64,000 bases of DNA from Euptelea pleiosperma (GCA_035048495.1 CM068543.1:33481096-33545095); one strand, 5' to 3'. Shown: positions 36,901-46,829, numbered from the stretch's first letter. Made by a program: numbers and translations. Notes: a model not told the origin generated them from the sequence alone.

Positions 36901-39900
36901 ATCAATCTCTACCACCTAGCAAAAGGATATGCTTCTTGCTTTTTTTTTTAAAATAAAGTGCTTCAGAAATACCAACTAGAGAATCTATAATAATAATGGT
37001 GATAGTAGTAGTAATATCAAGTTCTCATGCTCCAAGATGTAGAGGATGGGTAAGAGTTTAAGAATGATCAGAGTACCTCTCGAGAGATACGGTCCCAGAC
37101 AACAGCTTCTCGATTGACATCCCCTGAAGCAAACATAGAAGCGTCTGGAGAGTAACGTATGACACTTATAGCACCCCGATGCTTCTCAAGGACTGCCTCT
37201 TCCGTAAGCGTATCACCAGCGACAGAGTATATGTGCAGTTTACCATCTTGCCCACCAACAATTGCCTCGCTTCCATCAGGTGCAATTGCGGATGCTGTCA
37301 CGGCATAGCCAAGGTTGATGGTTGACACTACTTTTGGCCCACGAAGCATGACAACTCCTGAATCAGTTGAAACTAATGCAAGTTCAGGAGAAAGAAGCGC
37401 AAGGCTCAAGTCCTTTGCCTGACTGCCAATATCAATGGGTTCTGAATCTCCACATTGATCCCCATGCAGAGGGATTCTCCTTACCTGAGTTTTTGAAGAA
37501 AAAGAATAAGAAGAGTTACAAAGAAAACAAAGACAGTGCTGCTTAAAAGTGCCAGTGGAGGAGTTATGCAGAGGCTTGTGTGTGCATGAGTTCATGTTTA
37601 AGTACTTCAAAGAGCACATAAGAAGTAGTCATACTAATCACAAGCTATACAGCTGTCATATTCTGGCAAATGTGGATTTTGTTAACAAAATCTGTGAATC
37701 AAGAAGTTTGGTTCAGTTATGCAGTTGTAATAAGATAAGCTGTATTCATTCATGACTGCCATATGACCTCTTGGGTATTTTATATTTTATTCATTGGGTA
37801 ATGATATGCCATCAAAACCATCATCTCTGCAATTTAGAGTTACAAACGAAAAAGTAACAAATGAGTCTAGATCAAATAATTACATAAGAAATTCATGCTT
37901 TCCCAAAACTTGCAGACTTTGCAGTAAGCCAGCCAAACGGATTTGAAAAACTAGTATACATCCATAAACTACTTTGCAGTAAGCCAGCCAAACGGATTTG
38001 AAAAACTAGTATACATCCATAAACTATACTTTCCAACAGGATGGCTTGGTTTAGTAGTAACACTTGTGTAAGTATCTCATGCTGACCTTGAATAAATGTC
38101 CACCCCTTGTCCATATTTTGTGGGTATACATAAGGCTTTAATCTTAAATCTAGAATGAAGTCTATTTCCCCAACAGCAGAGATGGATCTTCCTTTGGAGC
38201 ATGTTTTGACACTTTTTGGGTTTGATGGATCTCTCTGTGAAGAATTGCAGATGCTTTTGGGGTTCAGGCCATTTGGCCAATGTCCGTAGAGGTAAAATAT
38301 TTCAGAGAGATTCTGTTTTAAGTTTGAACAGTTATGTGTTGGTTTTGAACTATTAGATGTGGTACCAAGTCACTAAAGTATCTTGATTTTGTACCATTAG
38401 ATATGGCACTAACCTACTAAACTATTTCAGTTTTTGTGTTTATTTTGCGTAAAGTTATTTAGTACTCAGCAATTAGCTTCGCTCTTTCATTTCCACTTTG
38501 ATATTATGCAGCTATGCATTATTTCTTTTTTCTTTTAATCTTTTTAGAAATATTAATTTTATTCCTTTAATTCTTATAAAATAATAAATTATCACCTAAG
38601 CACGGCCTCGCCTGAGGGACCCTTATCGCCTAGGTGTTGCCTAACGTTTTGACTACATTGTACAACAGAAAGCAGGCTGATAAAAAAAAAACTTATATAG
38701 AAAAAGATAAGCAGAATAAACGCATATCTGAGAATAAATGCAATAAAGTGGTGTGTTTTCTTTGATTGGATAAAAGAAAGTTGTGTATCACCATGGACAC
38801 ATCACATCAGAAGCATATGAACAGATTTCTCTCAACTAATTAGTCACCTTATTGTCAAATCCAGATGAAACAATTTCTTCTTCAGTAGCAGCAAAACATT
38901 TAATTTGAGCATTATCTTTCCTCTCTAATTTACCACCATATCCGATGCCTTGAATCCATCTTACTATCACACCATCATAGCTGCTAGACAAGATGACTTT
39001 CTGGCTGCCTTGGAGTACAGTTAATGCAGTTACACTCTTCATGTGTCCAGAGAATGATAATGGAGATTTATCTGGATCACTTGCTGAGAACAAATTAATC
39101 ATGCCACCAAGAGAAATAGTGACAAGATGGTCATTCTGCCAAAGACATCCAACCAACATGTCTTCCACTCCACCCGAGCCAGAAGATGCCAAAGTTTTCT
39201 TTACCTTCCCGTTACCATCCTCAGTGATCAACCAAATTTTCGCAGACTTGTCAGCAGAGACAGTCAGTACCTACAATTAATTGATTACCAGCTTAGATCA
39301 GTACAGAATTGGACAACAGAAAACATGCTTTGAGTGGAAAAAAAAAAAAGAAACATAACATGGGAGGAAAATTGCAACATATAAATACAATAAAGAGGGT
39401 TGTGGAACTCCAGATAATGCACAAAGGGAAAAGTTGTTCCAGTCTTGACAATGTACTCATAAAACACATGTTTGTGGACCAAGACTAAAAATCTACGTTA
39501 CACAGGCACAGACAAGGGTGTTGGTCCGACACTGATTCAAAGTGACACACTGACCCCCACAAACCCAATACACCAACACGCCCATACAGTTCATTCCATA
39601 TGTTGAGAGATTCATATTTTAAAATACTTTAGTTCATGTTAGGTCTATTATATAGAAAGAGTATTTAGATAAACTGATATACATTAAAATGATATAAATG
39701 GTATATAAATAATAGCAGAAAACAAAAGATTTGAATAAATAAAGATTTCTTTAGTGTGTCAGCATGTGTCTAACATGTGAGTATGACAGTGCCGAAGTCC
39801 TTCCTTATAAAAGCTACTGAGTACTGAGGCTTGCCCTTCTTGAAGAGAGGCTTAGTGATGCTATTTAATCTTGTCACTTCACTTACGAATATATTTGTAT

Positions 39901-41104
39901 GGTTGGAATAATGGAAAGTGTCTATATGCCTCAATTCTGGCAATGTTGAAAGCTTCCTCAGATACACAATGGGCCCATGATTATGCAATTTGGACATGAT
40001 TTAAGTAAGTTATGCCCAAAATATAGAATAAGGTGCAGATACATGGCTGAAGTAGTGGTTTTGATTTGCTTATTTTCTAAATTAAATGAAGAGTTCAAGT
40101 CTTCAAATTTTTTGTTAGTTTAGAGTGCTTTTTAAGAAGAGTTTGGCTTTAAGTAGGAGTCCTATGTCCTTTTCTCGAATATTAGTTGGGTGTGGTGCAT
40201 GGAGATTGGAGAACCTGTTGGAGCTTATTAGGGAATTGGCTAGGGTGGGTTATTATCTTTTCTCGTACTTTTAGGGAAGCCAATAATGTAGCTGATTCCT
40301 TAACTAAGGATGGTGTACATAGAAATCTTTTGTGTATTGGGAATTCTTTTCCCTAATCTTGCAATTTTTCTTGAAATTCATTCATAACTTCTTCGTTACT
40401 TAATAAAAAGAGAAAGTACATTTAAAGATACAATCAAATTCAAACAGCTAGCTACAACCTCAGTGCTGCCAATGCCTACCTGTTTACTATCAGGACTCCA
40501 ACTAACAGCATAGATGCTACCTTTGTGACCATCTTCTTGAGACAGCTCTCCAATCTTTTCTCCAGTCTTTCCATCATATATTATCCCCTTTTTATCTGAG
40601 CTTACAGTGATGAACTTGCTCCCATCTGGAGAAAATCTTACACAATTGACAAAATTTGAATGCTCCCTGCATGTCCGAAACAAAATCATTTCATGAATGC
40701 ACTAAAAGCTCAGCACCTATCACTCTCCTATTGCATTAATTTATTCCTTAAAATCTTTAAAAAAAAATATTCAGCGAGTAAGTAATATGTGACATGTTCT
40801 TAATAAATAAACCAGTTACAATGATCATATAGAATACGGAAGTAGGAATGATAGACATGGTTTAATATATCAATAGTTATGTAGATACATATCATTTTCT
40901 CATGTTACTTGTACGACGTATCTAAGGGTACGACATAGGTAGGAATGATAGACATGGTTTTAAATAGGGACGGGATATTGGCACCCGCGTTTTCGCTCAG
41001 TAAACCCAAAATCCCCCTCCCTCCTTTTTCACTCATCACACCCATAAAAATAAAAATAGAAACCGAAAAAACTGAAAAAAAAAACAGAGGAAGAAGAAGA
41101 CGCC

Positions 41105-41162
<58 letters not shown>

Positions 41163-44100
41163 GGAGTTTATGTAATACACCCACGTGGGTGTCTCAAGTG
41201 GGCTGCGTCCTACTTCCCACGTGGGACCTTTTTTAGGTTTTTCACGTGAATAGTGTCGCGTGAATAGTGTGACGTGAATAGTGTTCTCTTTTGTAGGGTT
41301 TCTCCCCATCATATATATATATATATACAGTGTGTGAGAGAGAATGAATTAACAATTCATTCTCTCCTCTTCCCATAACTTCTCTCTCTAACCCTAATCT
41401 CCTTCTCCACCTTCCGCCTCCATTACACTTTTTCCCTCTTCTATCTATAACCTTTATCTACTGGTTACAACATCTCTCCCCCTCTCTCTCTCCCCCTCTC
41501 TCTCTTTCTCTCTCTCTCTCTTGCTCTCTCTCTACCCCTCTCCCTCTTGCTCTCTCTCCCTCTCCCTCTCACTCTCGATTCTGGGCTGCTAAGGGTTGCC
41601 GAGTGTCACATTCCACACTCGGCCTCAGGGGCTGCCCTGCCGAGAGAGAGAGAGAGAGAGAAAAGAGAGAGAGAGAAATAGAGAGAAGGAGAGACGTACC
41701 TCCGGTGGTGGTAGCGGCGGCGGCGGCGTCCTCCTCCTCCTTTGTTTTTCCTCTTCTTCTCTGTTTTTTTTTTTTTGATGGATGGGTGTGATGAGTGATG
41801 GGTTTACTGAGCGAAACGAGGGTGCCAATACCCTGTCCCTTTAAATATTGATTGATAAGTAGGATACATATCGTTTTCTTATGTTACTCGTACAATATAA
41901 AGCAGGATACGATATATATTGGAACCAATAAATTATAGCTATATATTGCACAATATGGTACAGTACATAGCGATAATTGTTGTGACACATCGGTTTTTCA
42001 GGTTACCGACAATCAAGGAAATAAATTTCGGTTTCGAGGTTTATTTCGACCAGTCTAAAAATGGAAATATTTCGTGGAAATAATTTGATCAGTGTGGAAA
42101 TAATACATTTTTCGTGGAAATGATGGAAATATTGTAGAAATGTTTGTGGAAAGTTTGTGAAATGATGAAACAAGCATAAAAACACACTCATAAACTTTCA
42201 AACCATAATATACAACCATATATAGTGTGGAAATGAATGACCATAATGGTCTGTAATATGTCGCGGCAAATATCTTTAATTAGTCAAGGTTTAATTTAAT
42301 TATATAACTATTATTTAATTGTTAATTATAAAAAAGTCATAAAGTAATACATTAATAAATCCTTATTCACTTACATTAATTTCTTAACATTATAAATAAT
42401 TTTAGAAAACTTATTTACTATTAACTTATAACATTTATTTAATTTTATGAACGATTTTTTTTAACCCAACCAACTTGTAGAACGGGCTAAGTTATGCAAC
42501 ATATAATCAATTTATGCACAATTATGGATGTTTAGGATAAAAATCAATGAAATTGAGGTTTTTTCCAAATTCCAAATTTTCACCCTAAACGATCTTCAAT
42601 CCGTGCACAAATCTAGTATAAATGCATCATAGATTCATAAATTTAATGAATTTACACTTAACTGATTTATTTGAAGCAAGATATTTTATCCTTATGTATA
42701 TTTCAAATTTGAAAAAACTCCCAAACGAGATTTAATTCGTCCTCACAATCAATCCACGAACCAAAAAATCTACAATGAATTGATCTTTTGTATAAACAAA
42801 ATGTATGAAAAGGGGTTAAATGGATCAAATATGAGATTTATAGCGGTTTTGAGCTCAAAGGAGATGTTTCCTACCTACGATTGAAATGTTTCCAATGTTT
42901 CCATACATGTCGAAACATTTCGACCGAAATAATACATATTTACACTATCAATTGATCGAAATTTACTGTTCATACGAAATATTTCGACATGAATGGAAAT
43001 ATTTCGGGAAATTTAATATTATTTCGACGTAAGTATTCTTTCCTGTCAGTAACCTAGAAAATGAAAATATTTTGATAAGTTCGTGAAATTTATTTCCTTG
43101 CCGACAATAATGATATTTCAAACCATTATGAAAAAGAATGCTAATTCACAAAGATTTGGTTGAACTAAAGTATCACTTCCAATAAAAAGATAGCCCTTGA
43201 AGGGCAACAGATAAAGAAGTATGTAAATTCGCAAAATGAGAACTCCTTGGTTATGACGTGGTTGTGGAACAAAATGGAGCCCTCGGTTTCTTCTAACGTC
43301 ATCTATCTTGAAACTACCAAACAGATCTAGGATGTAGTTCGAGAAACGTACTCTCAGGAGCGGAATATCTCCCGCATTTATGACTTGTTTGAGTCTATGT
43401 TTACTATGAAGGAGGGAGATAAATCTCTCGGTGAGTATTATAGTTCATTCTGAGGTATGTAGGAGGAGCTTCAGCAGTATAAGCTCTTGACCACTGATTT
43501 GGAGCAGCATAAACGACAGTAGGAAGAATTTCAGGTCGCCTTGTTCTTGTCCAACTTGAATCCTGAGTACAGTTCAATTAAATGATAGATTTTGGCTAGT
43601 GAATCTCCTCCAACTGCAGCCAATGCCTTCTCTCGTCTTTAGTGTGCCTCCCTTGGGAATGTGACTTCTTCTCCCAAAGAATCTTCCGCATTGGTTTCGG
43701 ATAGTGTTTTTGAGTCTTCCCATGGTCGTGGAAGTCGTGGTAGTAGTGGATGTAGTAGTTTTAGAGGCTGTGGTGGTCGTGGTTCTGGTACTCGTACTGG
43801 TCGCGATGGCAATTGGAGTGGTGAGATTAAGTGTAAGTATTGTGGCTACTCTGGACATACAGAGCAGTATTGTTGGGATAAGTGGGGGAAGCCCACTTGG
43901 GCCAATCAGGCGTCTAATGAATCTTTTCAGCCACCTATAGACCCACCCTCTCAGGCATTCATTGGTGTTGTTCCTTCTGAGTATACTGCTCAGCTTAGAC
44001 AGCAACTTCAGAAGTTGAATTCGTTGACCACCAGTTCTTCACAGCTTACAACAACTATGACTAATACAGGTAATTCTGCATGTTTGGCCACCAAGTCTCC

Positions 44101-46677
44101 TTCCTCCTGGTTCATCGATTCAGGGGCGATTACTCATGTCTGGTATGCTCTCCATCTTTTCTAATTTTCAGTCCATTAGATCTCATATTATTTTAGTTAA
44201 TGGGTCCACTCGTAAAGTTGTGAGGAAAGGTGATATTCACCATACTCCATCTATTTCTTTGTCATCCACTTTGCTTGTTCCTAACTTTCCATTTCATTTG
44301 TTATCTGTTAGTTAACTAAATCCTTACGGTGTTCAGTAACCTTCTCTCCTACTTCTTGTATTTTTTAGGTTCTCAAGAAGAAGAAGATGATTGGTTTGGG
44401 GCATAAGGACAGTTTATATTACCTGGATCTTGGTGCACCTGCTACTACGATGAGTGCAACCGTGTTACCACTTCAGTGGCATTTTCGTTTAGCCCATCTT
44501 TCATTGTCTAATTTACATCGTGTCATGCCTAAGTTGAATCTAGTGTCTGTTTTAGAATGTGAAGCTTGTCAATTAGGCCAGCATCACCATAGTTATTGAT
44601 ATTATAATTATTATAGCACTACTTTTTCAATTTCTAATTATCTTGGTCGTTCCGATATGTATTAATCAATAATTCAAATACATATATATTCCATTGTGAT
44701 ATATATCATCCTACAATATTTGTCAGCCGATGGCCAATAGGGCTAACGATATCCAAACTTAAACCATGCTCCCACCAATTGCATCCCCTAGGATGGGAAG
44801 GCGGGACAAGCATCTCCTTATATTGATTAAGTAATTTCAACAGAGTACACCATAACAAACCTTTGAGACAGCTTGAATTTGAACGGTGGCCCTTCATAGA
44901 AGTTCACCAAAAAATCTTCGCCACATGTGATGATGCGAAATGGTCTAGTTGGCTTAAAGGCACAACTAAGTACTCTCCTTGAATGGCCATCAAACTCTCC
45001 TACGTTACTGCCTGAATCCCACCTACAAAAAACATGTTCATCGACTTTCAAATGATTAGCAATTTCGACTTTCAATGATTAGCATGAGTTACATTGGAAT
45101 AAATGAGAGTGCCTTGTGAATAAAGAGAAGAAATGTAACACAAATATATGTATGAGAAATGGAAGTGATAACATATAAATTGCAGCTATCATGTGTTTAT
45201 TATGTGGTACAAATGCAAATTTTCACAAAGGGAAATTAGTGTAACAGAATAAAAATGAAGATGCAGAAAGTACACACTAAATTACTCACTTTAAAAGAAG
45301 ATACCAGGGGATGCAACAAGATATTTACCATGAAACCAATCCTATTACTTCAACAATTGATGAAGAAATTTTAAGAGAAGAGGAAAATCTCCATTTGGTC
45401 CTTACTAATCTAAGAAAGAATATGATAGTCTTAGATGGATAAACAAGCTGGTATTGGGACAAAAAAGCAGTCCAAGCAAACATATCGACATCATTAAAAT
45501 ATGTATGAGGACTTGTAAATAGCGTGAAAATAATTCACAACCGAGTTCCACTTGCGGTGTGCTTATGCCAGTGGTTGGCACTGAGCCCGCCCGTATGTAT
45601 TTACACTGGTCATGGATGAATTATTTGCTCTGGATAGAACTGAATGGCAAATTAAGATTCATGTTGCTGACCCAAAATAATTAGGATAAGATATGGTAAA
45701 TGATGATGAATGAGATAATTCAAAAAGAGGCCTTATGGTGTATGTTATTGACGTAGCATTGGTTGATAAGACTAAGCAAGGTGTAATGCAAAACTTGTAC
45801 TATGGAAAAATGCTTTGGAACCTTAAGGGTTTTAAAATAAGCTAAAGCAAGACAAAGTAAATGAAAGTACAAGTTTTACAGGAACATGAATAGAGACAAA
45901 GCATTACTGCCAAAGCGAGCATTCTCATTATCTCAATTTTATTATTTATAAGAAGGAAGAGATTGAAAAGGATGTTGCTTATAGAATTAGTGCTGGATAG
46001 CTGAAGTGAAGAACTGGAGATGTTTGATGTGTTATGCGATTCATATAAAGATTTATAACTATAATAGAGGATTTGCTAATGGAGTGCTATGTGGTGGATT
46101 CGACAAGCCGAATTGTGAACAATCTAATAGTTTTTATAATTAACATATAAATTGCATTGGAATAATTGAAAAAAAGAAAAAGAAAAATTATAATTTGTGA
46201 AAAGTAAACTAATCACTCATTTCTTCAAATATACCATCAACACCACCACAAAGTAATCGAAATCGAATAGAGAGCTGAAACTGACATGAAAGCGCGGACG
46301 AACGATTTGCCCTTTCCATCACCAGAAGCGACGATCCTCAGGCCATCGGGCGACCACTGGAGATCGTCAATCCGACCAGAGAGAACCCTAAATTCGTTCT
46401 TGAGAACGTGATCATTGTGCCTACCCCAGATCCTTACGGTGCCAGAGACATCGGCGGAGGCAATCCACTCGCCGTTGGGAGAGAAACGAGCGACGGTGGC
46501 CTGGTAAGCGTGCTCGCCGTAGATGGAAACTTCAAGAGGTTTGTCAAGGTAGCGAATAATAACGGATCTGCCATTGCAGTAGAGGATCGAGTTCGATTTG
46601 GGATCCCCTGAGATTAGGATCCCTCGACCTCTCTCCGTTGATGGAACGCAGGCGTAGGTTTCTGAAAGCTGCGCCAT
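27676..46677 (-). CDS. AIP1: Actin-interacting protein 1, WD40 protein (six exons)
   Basis: AIP1 works with ADF/cofilin in the cytoplasm to disassemble and cap actin filaments, speeding actin turnover. Exons on the minus strand: 46286-46677, 44861-45022, 40480-40666, 38848-39270, 37077-37484, 27676-27933. They total 1830 nt, giving 609 residues plus TAA, about the usual size for plant AIP1. Every intron has GT/AG ends and the joined frame is open. The protein starts [22 protein letters not shown]40 units with [20 protein letters not shown] and GSLDTCVI run throughout, and the family forms two seven-bladed propellers. Intron sizes are 1263, 4194, 1209, 1363 and 9143 bp; the length comes from transposons. 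Identity is very likely, from many conserved blocks known for plant AIP1. Confidence 0.93.
28661..28766. mobile_element. MITE fragment (CGCCTAGGCG-type), AIP1 intron 5
   Basis: It begins GTAGTCAGAGGCATTAGGCG and runs through GGTCCCTCAGCAAGG to AGCCTAGGTGATAATTTA. The reverse complement of 38575-38656 (intron 4) aligns with it closely. It appears cut short by the LTR-like sequence that starts at about 28767. Confidence 0.55.
28767..29593 (+). repeat. Probable 5' LTR of the outer copia element, AIP1 intron 5
   Basis: It starts TGTTAGTTATTATG and has a TATA-like TATAATATATAAAGG at 28871-28885 followed by a C/T-rich leader. It sits just upstream of a copia gag. The end at about 29593 (TTTCTACA) and the degraded primer site TTTGGTATTTTTG are tentative. 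No 3' LTR was found, since the element is cut near 36890. Confidence 0.35.
31183..31473 (-). repeat. 3' LTR of the nested copia element
   Basis: On the minus strand it starts TGAGGAGAATATTCT near 31473 and ends GAGTCTTAACA at 31183. It is a near copy, in opposite orientation, of 34573-34864. It follows RNase H coding ([14 protein letters not shown]), as expected for a 3' LTR. Confidence 0.75.
31510..32170 (-). pseudogene. RNase H region of the nested copia element
   Basis: The segment at 32170-31910 gives [20 protein letters not shown] and [11 protein letters not shown], the standard copia RT/RNase H connection. The terminal [10 protein letters not shown] is near 31545. Several stops and frame changes are present. 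Confidence 0.7.
32200..33300 (-). pseudogene. Integrase-RT linker and RT of the nested copia element
   Basis: The linker (33300-32880) ends near [17 protein letters not shown] begins with [20 protein letters not shown] and [19 protein letters not shown], then [15 protein letters not shown]. The later catalytic box region near 32360 ([13 protein letters not shown]) is read in a different frame. The sequence is degraded by stops and frameshifts. Confidence 0.72.
33430..33942 (-). pseudogene. Integrase core of the nested copia element, left part
   Basis: [17 protein letters not shown] holds the first catalytic Asp and YLRTDNGG the second. The [20 protein letters not shown] and [10 protein letters not shown] blocks follow after a frame change near 33735. 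The domain is interrupted at 33943 by a 275-bp MITE. Confidence 0.75.
33943..34217. mobile_element. hAT-like MITE inside the nested copia integrase
   Basis: A 275-bp insert starting CAAGGTATAAAATTTCG and ending with CGAAAACCATG. The 8-bp flanks CTTGAGCA (33935-33942) and CCTGAGCA (34218-34225) match at 7 of 8. The start and the CGAAACATTTCGA-type interior resemble the 1087-bp element at 42014-43100. There is no ORF. Confidence 0.72.
34573..34864 (+). repeat. Inverted LTR copy of the nested copia element
   Basis: A 292-bp LTR starting TGAAGAAGATTCT and ending GAGTCTCAACA, in plus orientation. Its partner at 31183-31473 is in minus orientation. A TATA-like CTATAAATAG lies at about 34673-34682. 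Confidence 0.8.
34867..34878 (+). other. Primer binding site (initiator Met tRNA), inverted block
   Basis: A perfect TGGTATCAGAGC two bases after the inverted LTR. It faces away from the minus-strand pol genes, which is the wrong way round for a working element. The leader after it has a 13-base G run near 34928-34940. Confidence 0.85.
37077..37484 (-). CDS. AIP1: AIP1 exon 5
   Basis: The acceptor ACTCAG precedes GTAAGGAGAATC and the donor is CGAGAG/GTACTC. The 136 codons run from [20 protein letters not shown] to [19 protein letters not shown]. Confidence 0.92.
37916..38026. repeat. Perfect 55-bp tandem duplication, AIP1 intron 4
   Basis: Two identical adjacent 55-bp units, 37916-37970 and 37971-38025, each starting ACTTTGCAGTAAGCCAGCC. 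No mismatch is seen, so the duplication is young or conserved by gene conversion. Confidence 0.93.
38575..38656. mobile_element. MITE fragment (CGCCTAGGCG-type), AIP1 intron 4
   Basis: It ends GCCTAACGTTTTGACTAC. Its reverse complement matches 28661-28766 of intron 5. The left end is unclear in AT-rich DNA. Confidence 0.5.
38848..39270 (-). CDS. AIP1: AIP1 exon 4
   Basis: The acceptor TTGTAG precedes GTACTGACTG and the donor is AATAAG/GTGACT. The 141 codons run from [15 protein letters not shown] to [12 protein letters not shown] and begin the second propeller. Both ends are in phase 0. Confidence 0.92.
39500..39790. repeat. Possible degraded MITE with GTGTCxGACAC motifs, AIP1 intron 4-3 side
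   Basis: Motifs such as GTTGGTCCGACAC and GTGTGTCAGCATGTGTC resemble the interior of the hAT MITE at 56883-57257. It lies in intron 3 upstream of exon 4. No clear inverted repeats or target duplication can be seen, so this is tentative. Confidence 0.25.
40080..40420 (+). mobile_element. 5'-truncated L1 LINE tail (RNase H end), AIP1 intron 3
   Basis: The plus strand around 40230-40320 encodes [18 protein letters not shown], the C-terminal RNase H motif of plant L1 elements. A short 3' untranslated stretch follows, ending TTACTTAATAAAAAG. The rest of the element is missing, as is usual for truncated LINE insertions. No target duplication was found. Confidence 0.65.
40480..40666 (-). CDS. AIP1: AIP1 exon 3
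   Basis: The acceptor CATGCAG precedes GGAGCATTC and the donor is AAACAG/GTAGGC. It encodes [20 protein letters not shown] through [11 protein letters not shown] and ends on a codon boundary. Confidence 0.92.
41107..41158. repeat. (CT)n microsatellite
   Basis: An almost perfect CT run of about 52 bp in the left arm of the TIR transposon. It resumes after the solo LTR as a CT/CCCT-rich tract (41473-41575). The right arm has the matching GA tract (41643-41692). Confidence 0.9.
41159..41472 (+). mobile_element. Solo LTR in a CT tract, AIP1 intron 2
   Basis: A 314-bp sequence starting TGTTGGAGTTTATG and ending GGTTACAACA, with 5-bp TCTCT on both sides (41154-41158 and 41473-41477). A TATA-like (AT)n run is at 41311-41328. 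It has no internal region. This is the footprint of LTR-LTR recombination. As the host tract is CT-rich, the TSD alone is weak, but the TG/CA ends with TGTTG/CAACA symmetry support it. Confidence 0.72.
42014..43100. mobile_element. Non-autonomous hAT-like element, 1087 bp, AIP1 intron 2
   Basis: Perfect 16-bp terminal inverted repeats CAAGGAAATAAATTTC, with a perfect 8-bp target duplication CCGACAAT at 42006-42013 and 43101-43108. The subterminal regions are rich in TTTCGA/TCGAAA motifs (42020-42170 and 42880-43090). The middle is AT-rich and has no ORF. It needs a transposase supplied from elsewhere. A shorter likely relative sits at 33943-34217. Confidence 0.88.
43170..44600 (+). mobile_element. 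Copia gag-protease fragment, AIP1 intron 2
   Basis: A plus-strand fragment, antisense to AIP1. Gag (about 43245-43620) reads [20 protein letters not shown] and [20 protein letters not shown] with stops. After a Gly/Ser-rich region comes an intact CCHC knuckle ([14 protein letters not shown], about 43831-43872). The protease start [11 protein letters not shown] is near 44109-44141, followed by the pre-integrase block ([26 protein letters not shown]) to 44600. It stops there and no LTR is seen. It resembles the outer copia in intron 5 but is not the same copy. Confidence 0.8.
44861..45022 (-). CDS. AIP1: AIP1 exon 2
   Basis: The acceptor TTTTGTAG precedes GTGGGATTC and the donor is CAAAG/GTTTG. 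The 162 nt encode [16 protein letters not shown] through [11 protein letters not shown]. The last 14 exon bases plus 12 intron bases recur exactly at 48326-48351. Confidence 0.92.
45540..46085 (+). mobile_element. RTE-type LINE reverse transcriptase remnant, AIP1 intron 1
   Basis: The plus strand shows blocks of an RTE-clade RT: LSP...VMDE-like sequence near 45585-45625, [18 protein letters not shown] at about 45745-45800 (normally ADDI/VALVDKT, so the catalytic YADD is lost), GFK and SKTK at about 45830-45860, and [13 protein letters not shown] at about 45960-46000. Frameshifts and stops abound. It is antisense to AIP1. Confidence 0.6.
46286..46677 (-). CDS. AIP1: AIP1 exon 1
   Basis: This holds ATG (46675-46677) and 130 codons plus two bases. 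The donor GTCAGT follows TTCAT, and the Met codon is completed by the first base of exon 2. It encodes the first propeller blades, including [20 protein letters not shown] and [18 protein letters not shown]. Confidence 0.92.
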
Positions 46678-46790
46678 TTGCTTCTCTCTCTCTCTCTCTC
46701 TGTTCTTAATTTTTTTTCTTCTGCTGCTGCTATGTAAAGGTAAATGGAGATGTTAAGAGTTTAGACAGCCAAGTGGAAATTGGCGAATGG
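46678..46790 (-). promoter_or_regulatory. AIP1: AIP1 5' leader and core promoter region
   Basis: On the minus strand the ATG is preceded by AAGCAA and a (GA)n run at about 46682-46702, then A-rich and CAG-repeat sequence. GA-rich leaders are common in plant housekeeping genes. No clear TATA box is seen within 150 bp. The unique upstream space is short, because MITEs begin within about 150-200 bp. Confidence 0.4.
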
Positions 46791-46829
46791 AAGAATAATT
46801 ATGAACAGTTTTGATGGTGCGTACTGCGC

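Larger units (their letters stand above)
40967..41839. mobile_element. TIR transposon (non-autonomous) with long CT/GA arms, AIP1 intron 2
   Basis: The ends are inverted repeats. The left end is GGGACGGGATATTGGCACCC and the right end, in reverse complement, is GGGACAGGGTATTGGCACCC; pairing continues through CGCTCAGTAAACCC for about 140 bp with gaps. Perfect 8-bp flanks TTTAAATA lie at 40959-40966 and 41840-41847. One inner arm is (CT)n and the other (GA)n. No transposase is present. A solo LTR lies inside. The 8-bp duplication suggests hAT; the long arms look Mutator-like, which usually leaves 9 bp. Confidence 0.8.

Noticed and set aside
41596..41828. Arg/Glu-rich and Pro/Leu-rich small proteins around 41.6-41.8 kb
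   Set aside because: They come from GA/CT simple repeats in the arms of a TIR transposon.
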